A stretch of 64,000 nucleotides of DNA from Truepera sp. GTDB taxonomy: Bacteria > Deinococcota > Deinococci > Deinococcales > Trueperaceae. Below, in pieces: positions 1-10,039 of the stretch. The notes under the pieces were generated by a model that was not told the DNA's origin, made no database searches, and was given only the letters and a program-made list of their open reading frames with translations. The translations under genes were made by a program, and so were the position numbers. Location: the NCBI GenBank assembly GCA_032027045.1, contig JAVSMU010000001.1, positions 996,646-1,060,645 of the forward strand. The letters run 5' to 3'. Position 1 is the stretch's first letter; every line of letters starts with the position of its first letter.

Positions 1-1
1 C

Positions 2-310
2 TTGGCACCCATCGCCAACCTGCGGGTGCCGAACGGCGGCGACGGCTTCAGCGTCGACGCTGCCGGTTACGGCCTGAAGTTCGGCAACTTCGACCAGACC
101 CACGGACCGGGCTACCGCGCCGTCTACGACCTCGCCGGCGGCGGCGGCTGGTTCATCCACGGCACGGGCCAGTCGGGCAACCTCCTCTCGAGGCGCTACC
201 GCGACTTCATGGACAGGTGGCAGCAGGGCGACATGATCCCCATGCGGATGACGCGTGGTGAAGCCGAGAAGGGCGCCGTCGGCACGCTGCGCTTGCAACC
301 GGGGCAGTGA
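2..310 (+). CDS. Penicillin-acylase-type protein, C-terminal fragment
   Basis: The gene enters from the left edge; only about the last 102 codons are visible. The segment HGTGQSGNLLSRRYRDF followed by DRWQQGDMIPM resembles the C-terminal end of the beta chain of penicillin acylase-family Ntn hydrolases, which usually read SGN-P-x-S-x-x-Y-x-D near this point. These enzymes are typically exported and self-cleaving, but the catalytic N-terminal Ser of the beta chain lies outside the window. The stop codon overlaps the next start in a GTGA arrangement, so it may be translationally coupled to nurA. Confidence 0.7.
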   Translation: MAPIANLRVPNGGDGFSVDAAGYGLKFGNFDQTHGPGYRAVYDLAGGGGWFIHGTGQSGNLLSRRYRDFMDRWQQGDMIPMRMTRGEAEKGAVGTLRLQPGQ

Positions 311-1393
311 CCGGGCCCGGCGAGGCGACGAGCGGTCCACGCCGGCGGCTGAGGCTGGAGCCGTGGGGCGTGGGGCACGCCGGATCTCTCCAGGACGGCG
401 GCGACCCAGGAGTCGACGATCCCGGACCCGACGACGGCGCGACGCTCACCGACGCGGCGGTGTCGGTCGAGCTTCCCCTTGGCGACTGGCGCGGGCTCCG
501 GCCCGCCGCACCCACGCGCATCGGCCGCGCCCTGTTCCTGGACGGCGTCAGGCGCGTGGAGGCGCGGGGCATGCTCGAAGGCGACCGCCAGGTGTTCGCC
601 GCCCTCGGTGGCTGCGCCGTCGGCGCGGTCGAGTGCCGGCTCGCAGGCGAGGCGCCCGCGCGCTTCGTGGGCGAGCCCATCATCGAGCGCTGGTGCGTGA
701 TCGCCACCGACGAGCTGGTCGAACCGGACCTCGAGATCCCCAGCGGTGCCGGCGCCGCGCCGCTGCGCTACCGGGCCGTAGCGGCCGCCGGCACCGACTA
801 CCAGGCCCCGGTGGAGCACCTGCAGCGGCTCATGCGCGAGGCCGAGGGCCGGCTCGCGTCGAACCTCCGCATCCGCATGGCCGAGGTGGACGGCGCGGAT
901 CCAAGGGGCGGCACCTCCATCCTGATCTGCGACGGCCCCCGCCCCTTCGTCGGCGCCGACGCGCGCGTCGTGGGTTACCTGAAGACCGTGCAGCGCCAGC
1001 GCCTGCCGGGGGCCGCCTTCGAGGTGGTAAAGCGGCTGGAGGAGGGCGAGCGTTCGCCCATCTACCTGGTGGGGCAGGGCGGCAACGCGCGCTTCGAGTG
1101 GTACGTGCGCTTGCGCGACCCGCGCCCGTGGCTTCACTCGCTGGCCGGCAGCGTGCGCCTCCAGGCCCACGCCGGCGAGCGGCCCGCTGAGCTGTTGGCC
1201 GCCGCGCAGGGCGTGGCCGACTGGAGCGCGGAGCACCTACCCCGCTTCGGCACGCGCGCGCACCAGGACCCCCGCGCGCCGCAACAACTGCTGCCCGTGC
1301 ACGCGTTGGAGGAGACGCTGCGCCGCCGGCTTGGCAGTGCGCCCCTGCTGCGCCGCCGCATCGAGGTGGCGCTGGCCGAGGGGGTGGCGGCTC

Positions 1394-1401
<8 letters not shown>
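307..1401 (+). CDS. nurA: NurA-domain 5'-3' nuclease
   Basis: This 364-residue protein looks like a NurA-type nuclease, the partner of the HerA translocase in resecting DNA ends. A conserved acidic start motif FLDG lies at residues 77-80 and a second acidic motif, ICDGP, has its Asp at residue 209, followed by a VGYLKT strand, as expected for the NurA fold. The first 55 residues are low-complexity and probably not part of the fold. Its stop overlaps the herA start by 8 bases, which supports a coupled NurA-HerA pair. The GTG start at 307 overlaps the upstream stop; an internal start is possible. Family assignment is from motifs and context. Confidence 0.75.
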
Positions 1402-3346
<1,945 letters not shown>

Positions 3347-3350
3347 GCCA

Positions 3351-3434
3351 GCGCCCGCGGCCCGCGTCACTAGTTGCCGCGCCCGCGGCCCGCGTCACTA
3401 GTTGCCGCGCCCGCGGCCCGCGTCACTAGTTGCC
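3351..3434. repeat. 28-bp tandem repeat, three perfect copies
   Basis: Three identical 28-base units fill the herA-sbcD intergenic space, starting at 3351, 3379 and 3407. Each contains CGCGTCACTAGTTGCC. The array ends just before the sbcD promoter-like box. No coding or known binding role is visible. Confidence 0.97.
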
Positions 3435-3446
3435 GCGGCCCCCGCT

Positions 3447-3452
3447 TACACT
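3447..3452 (+). promoter_or_regulatory. -10 box (TACACT) for leaderless sbcD
   Basis: TACACT lies 7 bases before the sbcD ATG, so transcription should begin at or next to the start codon. No good -35 box is visible. Confidence 0.55.
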
Positions 3453-3459
3453 TACCGGC

Positions 3460-4620
3460 ATGAAGCTGCTCCATACGGCCGACTGGCATGCCGGGCGGAA
3501 CCTTCACGGCGTCGACCGCACGGCCGAGGTGCGCGCTGCCCTGTCCGAGGTCGCCGAGCTGGCCAAGGTCGAGGCGGTGGACCTCGTGGTCGTCGCCGGA
3601 GACGTCTACGACAACCGCAACCCCAGCGCGGCGGCCGAGGAGGCCGTCTACGACTTCTTCCTCGAGGTCTCGGGCGCCGGCATCCCCAGCGTGGTCATCG
3701 CCGGCAACCACGACTCACCGCAGCGGCTGGACGCCGTGGGGAGCGTGCTGCGGCTCGCCAACGTGCACGTGGTGGGAGCCTACCGGCCCGCCGGCGCCGG
3801 CGGCGCGTTCGAGCTGGACCTCGGTGGCGAGCGCGTGAGGGTGGCGGCGTTACCGTTCCTATCCGAGCGCCGCATGATCGCTGCCGCCAACCTGATCGAG
3901 TGGGGCCCGGGCGAACAGCACGACCAGTACCGCCAGGTCATGCGCAAGCTGGTCGACAACTTGACGGGAGACATGGACGGCAGCTCCGTCAACCTGCTGC
4001 TCATGCACACGACGTTCGAGGGCGCCACGCTCGCCAACTCCGAGTACGTGTTCCACAGCACGAACGCGTACACGGTCCCGGCGTCGATAGTGCCCGAAGC
4101 CGTCTCCTACGCCGCCCTCGGCCACATCCACAAGCCGCAGGCGGTGCAGGGCCTGGCCGAGAACAAGGCGCGCTACCCCGGGAGCCTCCTGCAGCTCGAC
4201 TTCGGCGAGGCCGGCGACGCCCGCAGCGTGGTGCTCGCGGAGTTGGCGGCCGGCCGCCCGACGGAGTACCGCCTGCACCAGCTGGCGGCCGGCAAGCCGC
4301 TCAAGCGCGTCGTCGCCTCGGAGGAAGAGCTCGAACGGCGCGTCCTAGAGCTGGCGAGTTTCGACGGCTGGCTCAAGCTCGTCGTGCGTTTGCAGCGGCC
4401 ACGCCCGGGGCTCAAGGAGCGGCTGCAGCAGGACCTTCCCAACCTGCTGCTGGTCGAGCAGCAGCTGCCCGGCGAGGAGGAGGACGACGAGGCGTTCGAC
4501 TTGGAGGCCCTCTCATTGGTGGACTCCTTCCGCGAGTACCTCCGAACCGAACGCGGCGACCAGGGGCAAGACGAGCTCGTGAAGCTGTTCGAGAAGCTGC
4601 ACGACGAGGTCACGCCTTGA
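3460..4620 (+). CDS. sbcD: SbcD exonuclease subunit (Mre11-type)
   Basis: SbcD is the Mn-dependent nuclease subunit of the SbcCD complex, which opens hairpins and trims blocked DNA ends. The calcineurin-like phosphoesterase motifs appear in order near the N-terminus: HTADWHAGR, GDVYDN, GNHDS, MHTTFEG and GHIH. At 386 residues it has the usual family length. The ATG at 3460 is chosen because the conserved MKLLHTADWH begins there and a TACACT box lies 7 bases upstream. Its stop overlaps the sbcC start by 4 bases, so the two subunits are probably made in a coupled ratio. Confidence 0.95.
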   Translation: MKLLHTADWHAGRNLHGVDRTAEVRAALSEVAELAKVEAVDLVVVAGDVYDNRNPSAAAEEAVYDFFLEVSGAGIPSVVIAGNHDSPQRLDAVGSVLRLANVHVVGAYRPAGAGGAFELDLGGERVRVAALPFLSERRMIAAANLIEWGPGEQHDQYRQVMRKLVDNLTGDMDGSSVNLLLMHTTFEGATLANSEYVFHSTNAYTVPASIVPEAVSYAALGHIHKPQAVQGLAENKARYPGSLLQLDFGEAGDARSVVLAELAAGRPTEYRLHQLAAGKPLKRVVASEEELERRVLELASFDGWLKLVVRLQRPRPGLKERLQQDLPNLLLVEQQLPGEEEDDEAFDLEALSLVDSFREYLRTERGDQGQDELVKLFEKLHDEVTP

Positions 4621-7505
4621 CGCCCGTCAAGCTCGAACTCGAGGGCTTCACCTGCTACCGGCAGCGGGCCGTCATCGATTGGAGCGCCTCCGAAGTGGAG
4701 CTGTTCGCCGTCACCGGGCCCACCGGCGCCGGCAAGTCCACGCTCCTCGACGCCATCACGTACGCCCTGTACGGCCAGACGCCAAGGCTCGGCGGCCGCG
4801 GCCTGGAATCGTTGTTGAGCCCTGGAGCCACCGCGATGTTCGTGCAGCTCACCTTCCGCGCCGCTCGCGGCCTGTTCCGGGTGACGCGGGCCGCGCAGCG
4901 CAAGCCTTCCGGGGTGGCGACGGAAGTACGGGTAGAGAAAGCCGACGTGAACGCGGTCGCCACCGGTGGGTGGCAGCAGTTGCCAGAGAGCGAGCGGGTG
5001 CGCGAGGCGAACAGGCTCATCGAGGAGATCGTCGGCCTCGACTACTCGGGATTCACCCGCGCCGTCCTCCTCCCCCAGGGAGCCTTCGACGAGTTCCTGC
5101 GTGGCGATGCCGGTGAGCGGCGCCGCCTGCTCGTCGCGCTGCTCGGGCTCGACAGGGTGGAGCGCGTGCGTGAGCTGGCGAGCAGGCTCGGCCGCGAGGC
5201 CGAGGCGGTGGCCGGTGCCCTCAATACGCGGCTCGAGGAGGACTACAAGGAGGTGAGCGCGGCGGCGGTCCGGTCGCTCCAGGACCGAAAGCTCGAGCTC
5301 GAGGCGGCGGCCAAGGAGTCGGGCGCCGCCCTGCTGGAGCGGGAACGGTCGCTGGCCGTGGCCAGGGAGCGCGCCAGGTTGGAGCGTGCGCTCGACGCCC
5401 TGAGCCTCCGCCTCGAGAGGCTGACTGCAGCGGCGCCGACCGTGGCGGCGCTGGACGCCGAGCTGGAGGCGGCGCGCCGCGCGCACATGTTGACGCCCGC
5501 CATCAACGCGCAGGCCAAGGCCGAAGAGCGCGCCCTGGTGGCCGCGGCGGAACTCGAACGCGCGGCGGCCGACGCAACCGCGCGCGCCGCGGAGGCCGAG
5601 GCGGCGAACCGCGAGGTCGAAGCGGCGCGGGCCCTGCTGGAGCAGCGGGCGCCGCTCATTGAGCGCGAGTTGGCCGCGTTGCAGGAAGTGGCGCCCGCCC
5701 TCGCCCGGTTGCGCACGTTGGGCGGCGGGCTGGAGCTCGCCCCCGGCGCGGCGCGTGCCGGCTGGCTCGACGAGGACGCGTGGAACGCCCTACAGGTAGC
5801 CGAGGGGCAACTGCCGGCGCTGGTCCGCGTGGTGGCCGCCATGGAGGCGGCGGAGCGGCGCCTGGCAGCGGCCAAGAAGGCCGAGGCGGCCGCCCTCACG
5901 CGCGTGGCGGCACTCACCAGCGACCTCGAGCGGCGGACCCGGGAGGGCACGCAACTGCAGGCCGAGGCGGCACGGCTCACCGCGGCTCACCATGCGGCGC
6001 TGCGCGAAGACGCCGCGGCCACTGTCAGGGCGCACGTCCACGTTGGCGATCCCTGCCCAGTTTGCGGCAACGTCGTGACCGCGTTGGCGGAGGCAGGAGA
6101 GCTTTCGGAGGTGGCTGCCGCCGAGGAGGCCGCCAAGGCGGCGGAAGCCCGGCTGAACGAGGCCAGGACCGCCTACAGCCAGGCGAGAGCCGACCTCGAG
6201 GGCGCCAAGGCGAGGCACGAGGCCGCGGGTACAGCCGTTTCCGAGGCGATCGCCGCCGCCGAGGCCGCCGCCGAGGCGCGAGCGGAGGCGGTCGAGCGGT
6301 TACAGGGTGCGCTGGGTTCCGCGGGTTCCGCCGGCGAGCTCGATGTGAAACGCGTCGAGGAGGCACTGAGGGGTGCGCGCCTGGAAGCGCTGGCCGCTCA
6401 CGCGCGGGCGATCCTCGACTTCCTGGGGGCGGCCGGAGTGGTCGTCGCCGACCCGGCGGCGTTCGAGCCTGAAGAGTATGCCGAGGTGCTGAAGAGCGGC
6501 CTGGCGGGAACCAGGGCGGCGCTGGAGGCGGCCGCGTCCAGACTCGCCCAGGCCGAACGCCTGGCGGCGCGTGCCGCCGCCGACCGCGACAACGCGGCGA
6601 GCCGCGCCACTCAGGCGCGCAGCGACGCCCAGGCCGCGGCCGCCGCCGTGGCAACGGCCGCGGCCGCCGGGGGCTTCGCCGACCTCGCCGAGGCGCGCGC
6701 CGCGGTGCGTGGCGAGCAGCGGATGGAGGAGCTTGCCGTCCGCGTGGGCGAGCACAGGCAGGAACTCAACACCGCCCAGCGCTCGGAGGTGGAGCTCCGG
6801 GCCGAGTTGGCGAAGCAACCCCTGCTGCCCGACCCGGAACGACTCGGCCCGATCGGCCTGGCGGAAAGGCTGGGGCAGGAGTTGGAGGAGGCACGCGAGC
6901 GGCGCACGGAGCTGGCGGCAGAACTGGCCACCGTGGAGGACCGGTTGGCAACGGCCGCGGAACGCCTGGAGCGCAAGAGGCAACTGAGCAGCGACCTGGC
7001 CGCGCAGCGCGGCCAGGCGGAGATCCACAAGCAGCTCGCCCTCGACCTGCGAAGCGACCGCTTCCAGGAGTACTTGATGACGCGGGTGCAGCAGCGGCTG
7101 GCGCGGCGCGCCTCGGCCATCATCCGCAGCGTCACGGACGGGCGCTTCGACCTTCACCTGCTCGACGGCGATTACCTCGTCGCCGACGCCTGGGCGGGCG
7201 GCGAGCTGCGCAGCGCCAGGACCCTGTCGGGGGGCGAGAGCTTCGTCGCGAGCCTCGGCCTGGCGCTGGCGCTATCCGACACGCTCGCCGGCAACGCCGC
7301 GCTCGGCGCGCTGTTCCTCGACGAGGGCTTCGGCACCTTGGACCGGGCCACCTTGGAGAGCGTGACCACGGTCCTCGAGTCGTTGACCAGCGAGGGGCGC
7401 ATGGTGGGCGTCATCACGCACGTCCCCGAACTCAGCGAACGCCTGCCCGCGAGGCTGGTGGTGACGAAGGGCCAGGGCGGCTCGACCGTGGCCTGGGACG
7501 CCTGA
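4617..7505 (+). CDS. sbcC: SbcC ATPase subunit (Rad50-type SMC-like)
   Basis: This 962-residue protein is the ATPase and tether of SbcCD. Walker A (GPTGAGKS) has its lysine at residue 40, and the two halves of the ATPase flank a long Ala/Glu-rich coiled coil. A zinc-hook CPVCG lies at residues 480-484. The ABC signature LSGGES is near residue 870 and Walker B (LFLDEGFG) near residue 900. The start is taken as TTG at 4617, giving MTPVKLELEGF and a TTGA overlap with the sbcD stop. The frame stays open upstream, but that sequence is antisense-like and overlaps sbcD. Confidence 0.95.
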   Translation: MTPVKLELEGFTCYRQRAVIDWSASEVELFAVTGPTGAGKSTLLDAITYALYGQTPRLGGRGLESLLSPGATAMFVQLTFRAARGLFRVTRAAQRKPSGVATEVRVEKADVNAVATGGWQQLPESERVREANRLIEEIVGLDYSGFTRAVLLPQGAFDEFLRGDAGERRRLLVALLGLDRVERVRELASRLGREAEAVAGALNTRLEEDYKEVSAAAVRSLQDRKLELEAAAKESGAALLERERSLAVARERARLERALDALSLRLERLTAAAPTVAALDAELEAARRAHMLTPAINAQAKAEERALVAAAELERAAADATARAAEAEAANREVEAARALLEQRAPLIERELAALQEVAPALARLRTLGGGLELAPGAARAGWLDEDAWNALQVAEGQLPALVRVVAAMEAAERRLAAAKKAEAAALTRVAALTSDLERRTREGTQLQAEAARLTAAHHAALREDAAATVRAHVHVGDPCPVCGNVVTALAEAGELSEVAAAEEAAKAAEARLNEARTAYSQARADLEGAKARHEAAGTAVSEAIAAAEAAAEARAEAVERLQGALGSAGSAGELDVKRVEEALRGARLEALAAHARAILDFLGAAGVVVADPAAFEPEEYAEVLKSGLAGTRAALEAAASRLAQAERLAARAAADRDNAASRATQARSDAQAAAAAVATAAAAGGFADLAEARAAVRGEQRMEELAVRVGEHRQELNTAQRSEVELRAELAKQPLLPDPERLGPIGLAERLGQELEEARERRTELAAELATVEDRLATAAERLERKRQLSSDLAAQRGQAEIHKQLALDLRSDRFQEYLMTRVQQRLARRASAIIRSVTDGRFDLHLLDGDYLVADAWAGGELRSARTLSGGESFVASLGLALALSDTLAGNAALGALFLDEGFGTLDRATLESVTTVLESLTSEGRMVGVITHVPELSERLPARLVVTKGQGGSTVAWDA

Positions 7506-7565
7506 GTCACCTGGCGGGCAGCTCGGGGGGCTGCTCACGGGGCTGCGGGAAGCGCCATCGCGGGC

Positions 7566-8024
7566 TCAGTTCTTGGCGCCGCCTCTGTCCTCGAGGTCTC
7601 GTATCTCCTCGATGAAGCGGTCCACCGACTCGAAGTCGCCGTAGACGCTCAGGAATCGGATGTAAGAGACGCTGTCCGCGTCTTGCAAGAACTGCAGGAC
7701 GCGCCCGCCGATCTCCTCGCTGGCGATCTCGGGTGTGCCCGTCTCGTCCTCGAACGAGTAAGCGAACTCGCGCAACTGCTTCTCGCTCACCGGCCGCTTG
7801 TTGCAGGCTATGCGCAGCTTATCCAAGAGCTTGTCGGGGTTGAACGCCTCCAGCCGGCCGGAGCGCTTGCGCACCATGAGCGCCTCGAACTGGGCGCGCT
7901 CGTAGGTGGTGAAGCGGCGCGAGCAGGCCACGCACTCCCGCCGCCGCCTGATGGCCGCGCCCTCGTCGGACGGCCGCGAGTTGATGACGCGCGTGTCCTC
8001 GGCGGAACAGTACGGGCACCTCAT
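7566..8024 (-). CDS. nrdR: Transcriptional repressor NrdR
   Basis: NrdR represses ribonucleotide reductase genes in response to ATP/dATP. The 152-residue protein starts with the zinc ribbon MRCPYCSAEDTRV and a second Cys pair in ECVACSRRFTTYER, followed by the ATP-cone domain (VRKRSGRLEAFNPDKL). A TACCCT box lies 8 bases before the ATG. It is convergent with sbcC and no nrd genes are in the window. Confidence 0.96.
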   Translation of the reverse strand: MRCPYCSAEDTRVINSRPSDEGAAIRRRRECVACSRRFTTYERAQFEALMVRKRSGRLEAFNPDKLLDKLRIACNKRPVSEKQLREFAYSFEDETGTPEIASEEIGGRVLQFLQDADSVSYIRFLSVYGDFESVDRFIEEIRDLEDRGGAKN

Positions 8025-8030
8025 GGCGGA

Positions 8031-9275
8031 TCAGGGTAGCCGGCGCCGGCTACCGGGCCAGCGCTGGTCTCCCGCGTCGCCCTCGCGCGCGGGGTCGTCG
8101 CCTTCGAGGCCGAGGCCGTCGAGTCGCCTGAGGTCGCCGTAAAGGTCGTTCGCGGTCTCCTGGTCCGAGGCGTACGAGCCGCCGCCCTCCTCGGCCACCA
8201 GGTGCCTGAGGGCGGGACCCTCGGGCAGGCCCATCTCGGAGGCCCAGTAATCCGAGTCGTCATCCGCTTCGTCCTCGAGGCTGTCGTCGGGCCCGTCGTC
8301 GGGCCCGCCGGCGTAGGGGCCGAGGCCGGTTTCCGGCTCGTGGCCCGGGCCGAACCCGAGCCCTGAATCCGAACCTTCGCCGGGCCCGAAACCGGGATAG
8401 CCGTGCGCCTGGCGACCATTGCCGGAACGTCCTTGTTCGTCTGCGTAGTCGTCCGCCTCGAACTCGCGGACCGGGCGGCCCGGCCGCCTGAGCCCCGGCG
8501 CGCCCAGGAGGGTGTTGGTGTCCTCGAGCTCGTCGTCAGCGGCGCCCCAACCGCCGAAGGGGTCGTCGTCCGACTGCCGTGCCGATTCGTCGAGTGCGGC
8601 CAGCACCTCGGGAAGGAGGTTCTCGGCCACCCGGGGCGGTTGCGGCAGCTCCACGTCGACGACCTGCCCGCTCACACCCGTCGCCTCCGGTGAGCCCAGG
8701 AAGCGCACGGTCCGGACCAGCGCCTGGTCGTGGCGGGGGTCGGACGGGGACCGCGAGGGTATGACGAGGTTCACGCGCGGGTACGCGAAACGGTGGCTGA
8801 AGCCGACCACCATCTGCTTCAGCGCGCCCTGCACGGTGTGCATCTGCACGGAGTCCAGCGCCGGCGGCGCCACCACCACCACCCAACCGCCGCTCAACAG
8901 GCGTGCCGCGGCCTTCATCGCCAGGTAGGTGGAGCGTACGTTCTCGGCCAGCAACTCGAAGAACTCCGCCTCCGCGAGGTCTTCGAACGGCGTGGTGCTC
9001 ACGTGCGAGGCGAGGTGGACCACGCCGCCCAGGGCCCCGAAGATCTCCATCACCTTGTGATACGACGCGAGGACGTCCATCTGCGTCGTCATGTCTGCTT
9101 GGATGGGAATCGCTTGGCCGCCGAGCTCCTCGACCTCGGCGGCGGTCTTGGCGGCCAGGTCCACGTCGCGGTCCGCGCAGACGACGTGGTACTTGGCCCG
9201 CCCGTACGCCAACGCGACGGCGCGGCCGTAACCCATGCCGACGTTGGTGACGAGGACGACCTTCGCGCTTTCCAT
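8031..9275 (-). CDS. Degenerate SDR-fold protein with acidic tail
   Basis: The first 240 or so residues of this 414-residue protein form a short-chain dehydrogenase/reductase Rossmann fold. The nucleotide-binding turn is TNVGMGYG in place of TGxxxGxG. The catalytic Ser-Tyr-Lys set appears lost: the usual YxxxK region reads HTVQGALK and the preceding Ser strand reads VVVVAPPALD. The remaining 170 residues are Gly/Asp/Glu/Pro-rich and likely disordered. The ATG at 9275 has a TATCCT box 6 bases upstream and a possible -35 TTGAGG with a 17-base spacer. It may be a binding or scaffold protein; its function is unknown. It is divergent from the bactofilin gene and its end nearly touches the nrdR start. 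Confidence 0.7.
   Translation of the reverse strand: MESAKVVLVTNVGMGYGRAVALAYGRAKYHVVCADRDVDLAAKTAAEVEELGGQAIPIQADMTTQMDVLASYHKVMEIFGALGGVVHLASHVSTTPFEDLAEAEFFELLAENVRSTYLAMKAAARLLSGGWVVVVAPPALDSVQMHTVQGALKQMVVGFSHRFAYPRVNLVIPSRSPSDPRHDQALVRTVRFLGSPEATGVSGQVVDVELPQPPRVAENLLPEVLAALDESARQSDDDPFGGWGAADDELEDTNTLLGAPGLRRPGRPVREFEADDYADEQGRSGNGRQAHGYPGFGPGEGSDSGLGFGPGHEPETGLGPYAGGPDDGPDDSLEDEADDDSDYWASEMGLPEGPALRHLVAEEGGGSYASDQETANDLYGDLRRLDGLGLEGDDPAREGDAGDQRWPGSRRRLP
8033..8038 (-). promoter_or_regulatory. -10 box (TACCCT) before nrdR
   Basis: On the minus strand TACCCT sits 8 bases before the nrdR ATG, compatible with a leaderless or nearly leaderless mRNA. Confidence 0.45.
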
Positions 9276-9281
9276 TGCCGT

Positions 9282-9310
9282 AGGATACGACGCACCAAGG
9301 GTACCCTCAA
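9282..9310 (-). promoter_or_regulatory. Promoter of the SDR-like gene
   Basis: The minus strand has TTGAGG (9305-9310), a 17-base spacer, TATCCT (9282-9287), 6 bases and then the ATG. Confidence 0.5.
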
Positions 9311-9353
9311 CCGATGCGCAAGACACGGCGAAGTTGGCCGACAAGGAGGCCAG

Positions 9354-9896
9354 ATGTTCAGACGACGCAACCCCGAAACCGAACCGGCGCCGGCCCGAGA
9401 ACCCTTCACCTACATCCACCAAGACACCGTCCTGACCGGCGAGCTGGTCGCGAAGGGCCGCGTGCGCGTGCACGGGAAGGTGCGGGGAAACGTCCGCGTG
9501 ACCGGCGTGCTGGAAGTGGCGGAGTCCGGGACGGTGGAGGCCGAGAGGCTGGAAGCGGACGAGGTGAAGATCATCGGCCTTGTGAGGGCCGGGCAACTCG
9601 TCGTCAGCGGTAAGGTCGAGATCTGGAAGGGCGGTGAGCTCGTGGGGGACGTGAAGGCCGCAGCTCTCGACATCGAAGATGGCGCGCGCTTCACGGGCCG
9701 GAGCGAGATGACGGGCGACGCTGGAGCAGGCGCGGCCCCGGAGTCCGGCGGGCGGCGGCGGGAGGCGACAACCGCACCACCACGCGCCGACGAGCCCCCG
9801 GCGGGCCCGGTCGACGAGCCCCCGGCGGGCCCGGTCGACGAGCCGGAGGCCCCCGCCCGGACGGCGCAACCGGTCGGCGAGCTGGAGTCGAGCTAG
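9354..9896 (+). CDS. Bactofilin-family cytoskeletal protein
   Basis: Residues of about 20-115 form a right-handed beta-helix of short repeats (for example GRVRVHGKVRGNVRVTG), as in bactofilins that polymerise without nucleotides and scaffold envelope or cell-shape proteins. The 180-residue protein ends in a Pro/Glu-rich tail containing an 8-residue DEPPAGPV repeat encoded by 24-base units near 9789-9850. The ATG at 9354 is preceded by AAGGAGG at 9343-9349. A TACCCT box at 9302-9307 would give a leader of about 40 bases whose first codon is an out-of-frame ATG at 9314. Confidence 0.85.
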   Translation: MFRRRNPETEPAPAREPFTYIHQDTVLTGELVAKGRVRVHGKVRGNVRVTGVLEVAESGTVEAERLEADEVKIIGLVRAGQLVVSGKVEIWKGGELVGDVKAAALDIEDGARFTGRSEMTGDAGAGAAPESGGRRREATTAPPRADEPPAGPVDEPPAGPVDEPEAPARTAQPVGELESS

Positions 9897-9962
9897 CGCC
9901 GTTGCTGCCGGAATCCGCGCCACTCCGAGGGGCGCTTGGGCCGAACGCCCCTGCAGGGCTGC

Positions 9963-9968
9963 TATCAT
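9963..9968 (+). promoter_or_regulatory. -10 box (TATCAT) upstream of accD leader ORF
   Basis: TATCAT is followed after 5 bases by GTG at 9974, which opens a 21-codon ORF running into accD. Confidence 0.45.
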
Positions 9969-9973
9969 GCGGC

Positions 9974-10039
9974 GTGCACGACCGTTTCCTCACGTCGACT
10001 GAGGCTCCACCGGGGTCGAGGAGTGACGATGGCGCTTGA
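9974..10039 (+). CDS. Putative 21-residue leaderless upstream ORF of accD
   Basis: A GTG at 9974, 5 bases after TATCAT, opens a 21-codon ORF that ends at 10039, 11 bases past the accD start. If the mRNA starts at the GTG, ribosomes would translate through the accD ribosome-binding site and stop just inside accD. The sequence gives no clear amino-acid bias. This is inferred from spacing alone. Confidence 0.35.
   Translation: MHDRFLTSTEAPPGSRSDDGA

Noticed and set aside
196-1236. Long open frame on the minus strand opposite nurA, and many similar antisense frames through the window
   Set aside because: Such long antisense frames are expected in GC-rich coding DNA. Their translations are Arg/Pro/Ala/His-rich with no recognisable domain, while the opposite strand encodes known families.
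3402-4616. Upstream extension of sbcC by about 400 codons
   Set aside because: The frame is open, but it lies within sbcD in another frame and its translation is Arg-rich shadow sequence. The conserved SbcC N-terminus starts at TTG 4617.
9314-9613. 99-codon ORF starting 6 bases after TACCCT, overlapping the bactofilin gene
   Set aside because: The product is Arg/Gly-rich shadow sequence of the bactofilin frame. Only the start-site conflict is kept as a finding.
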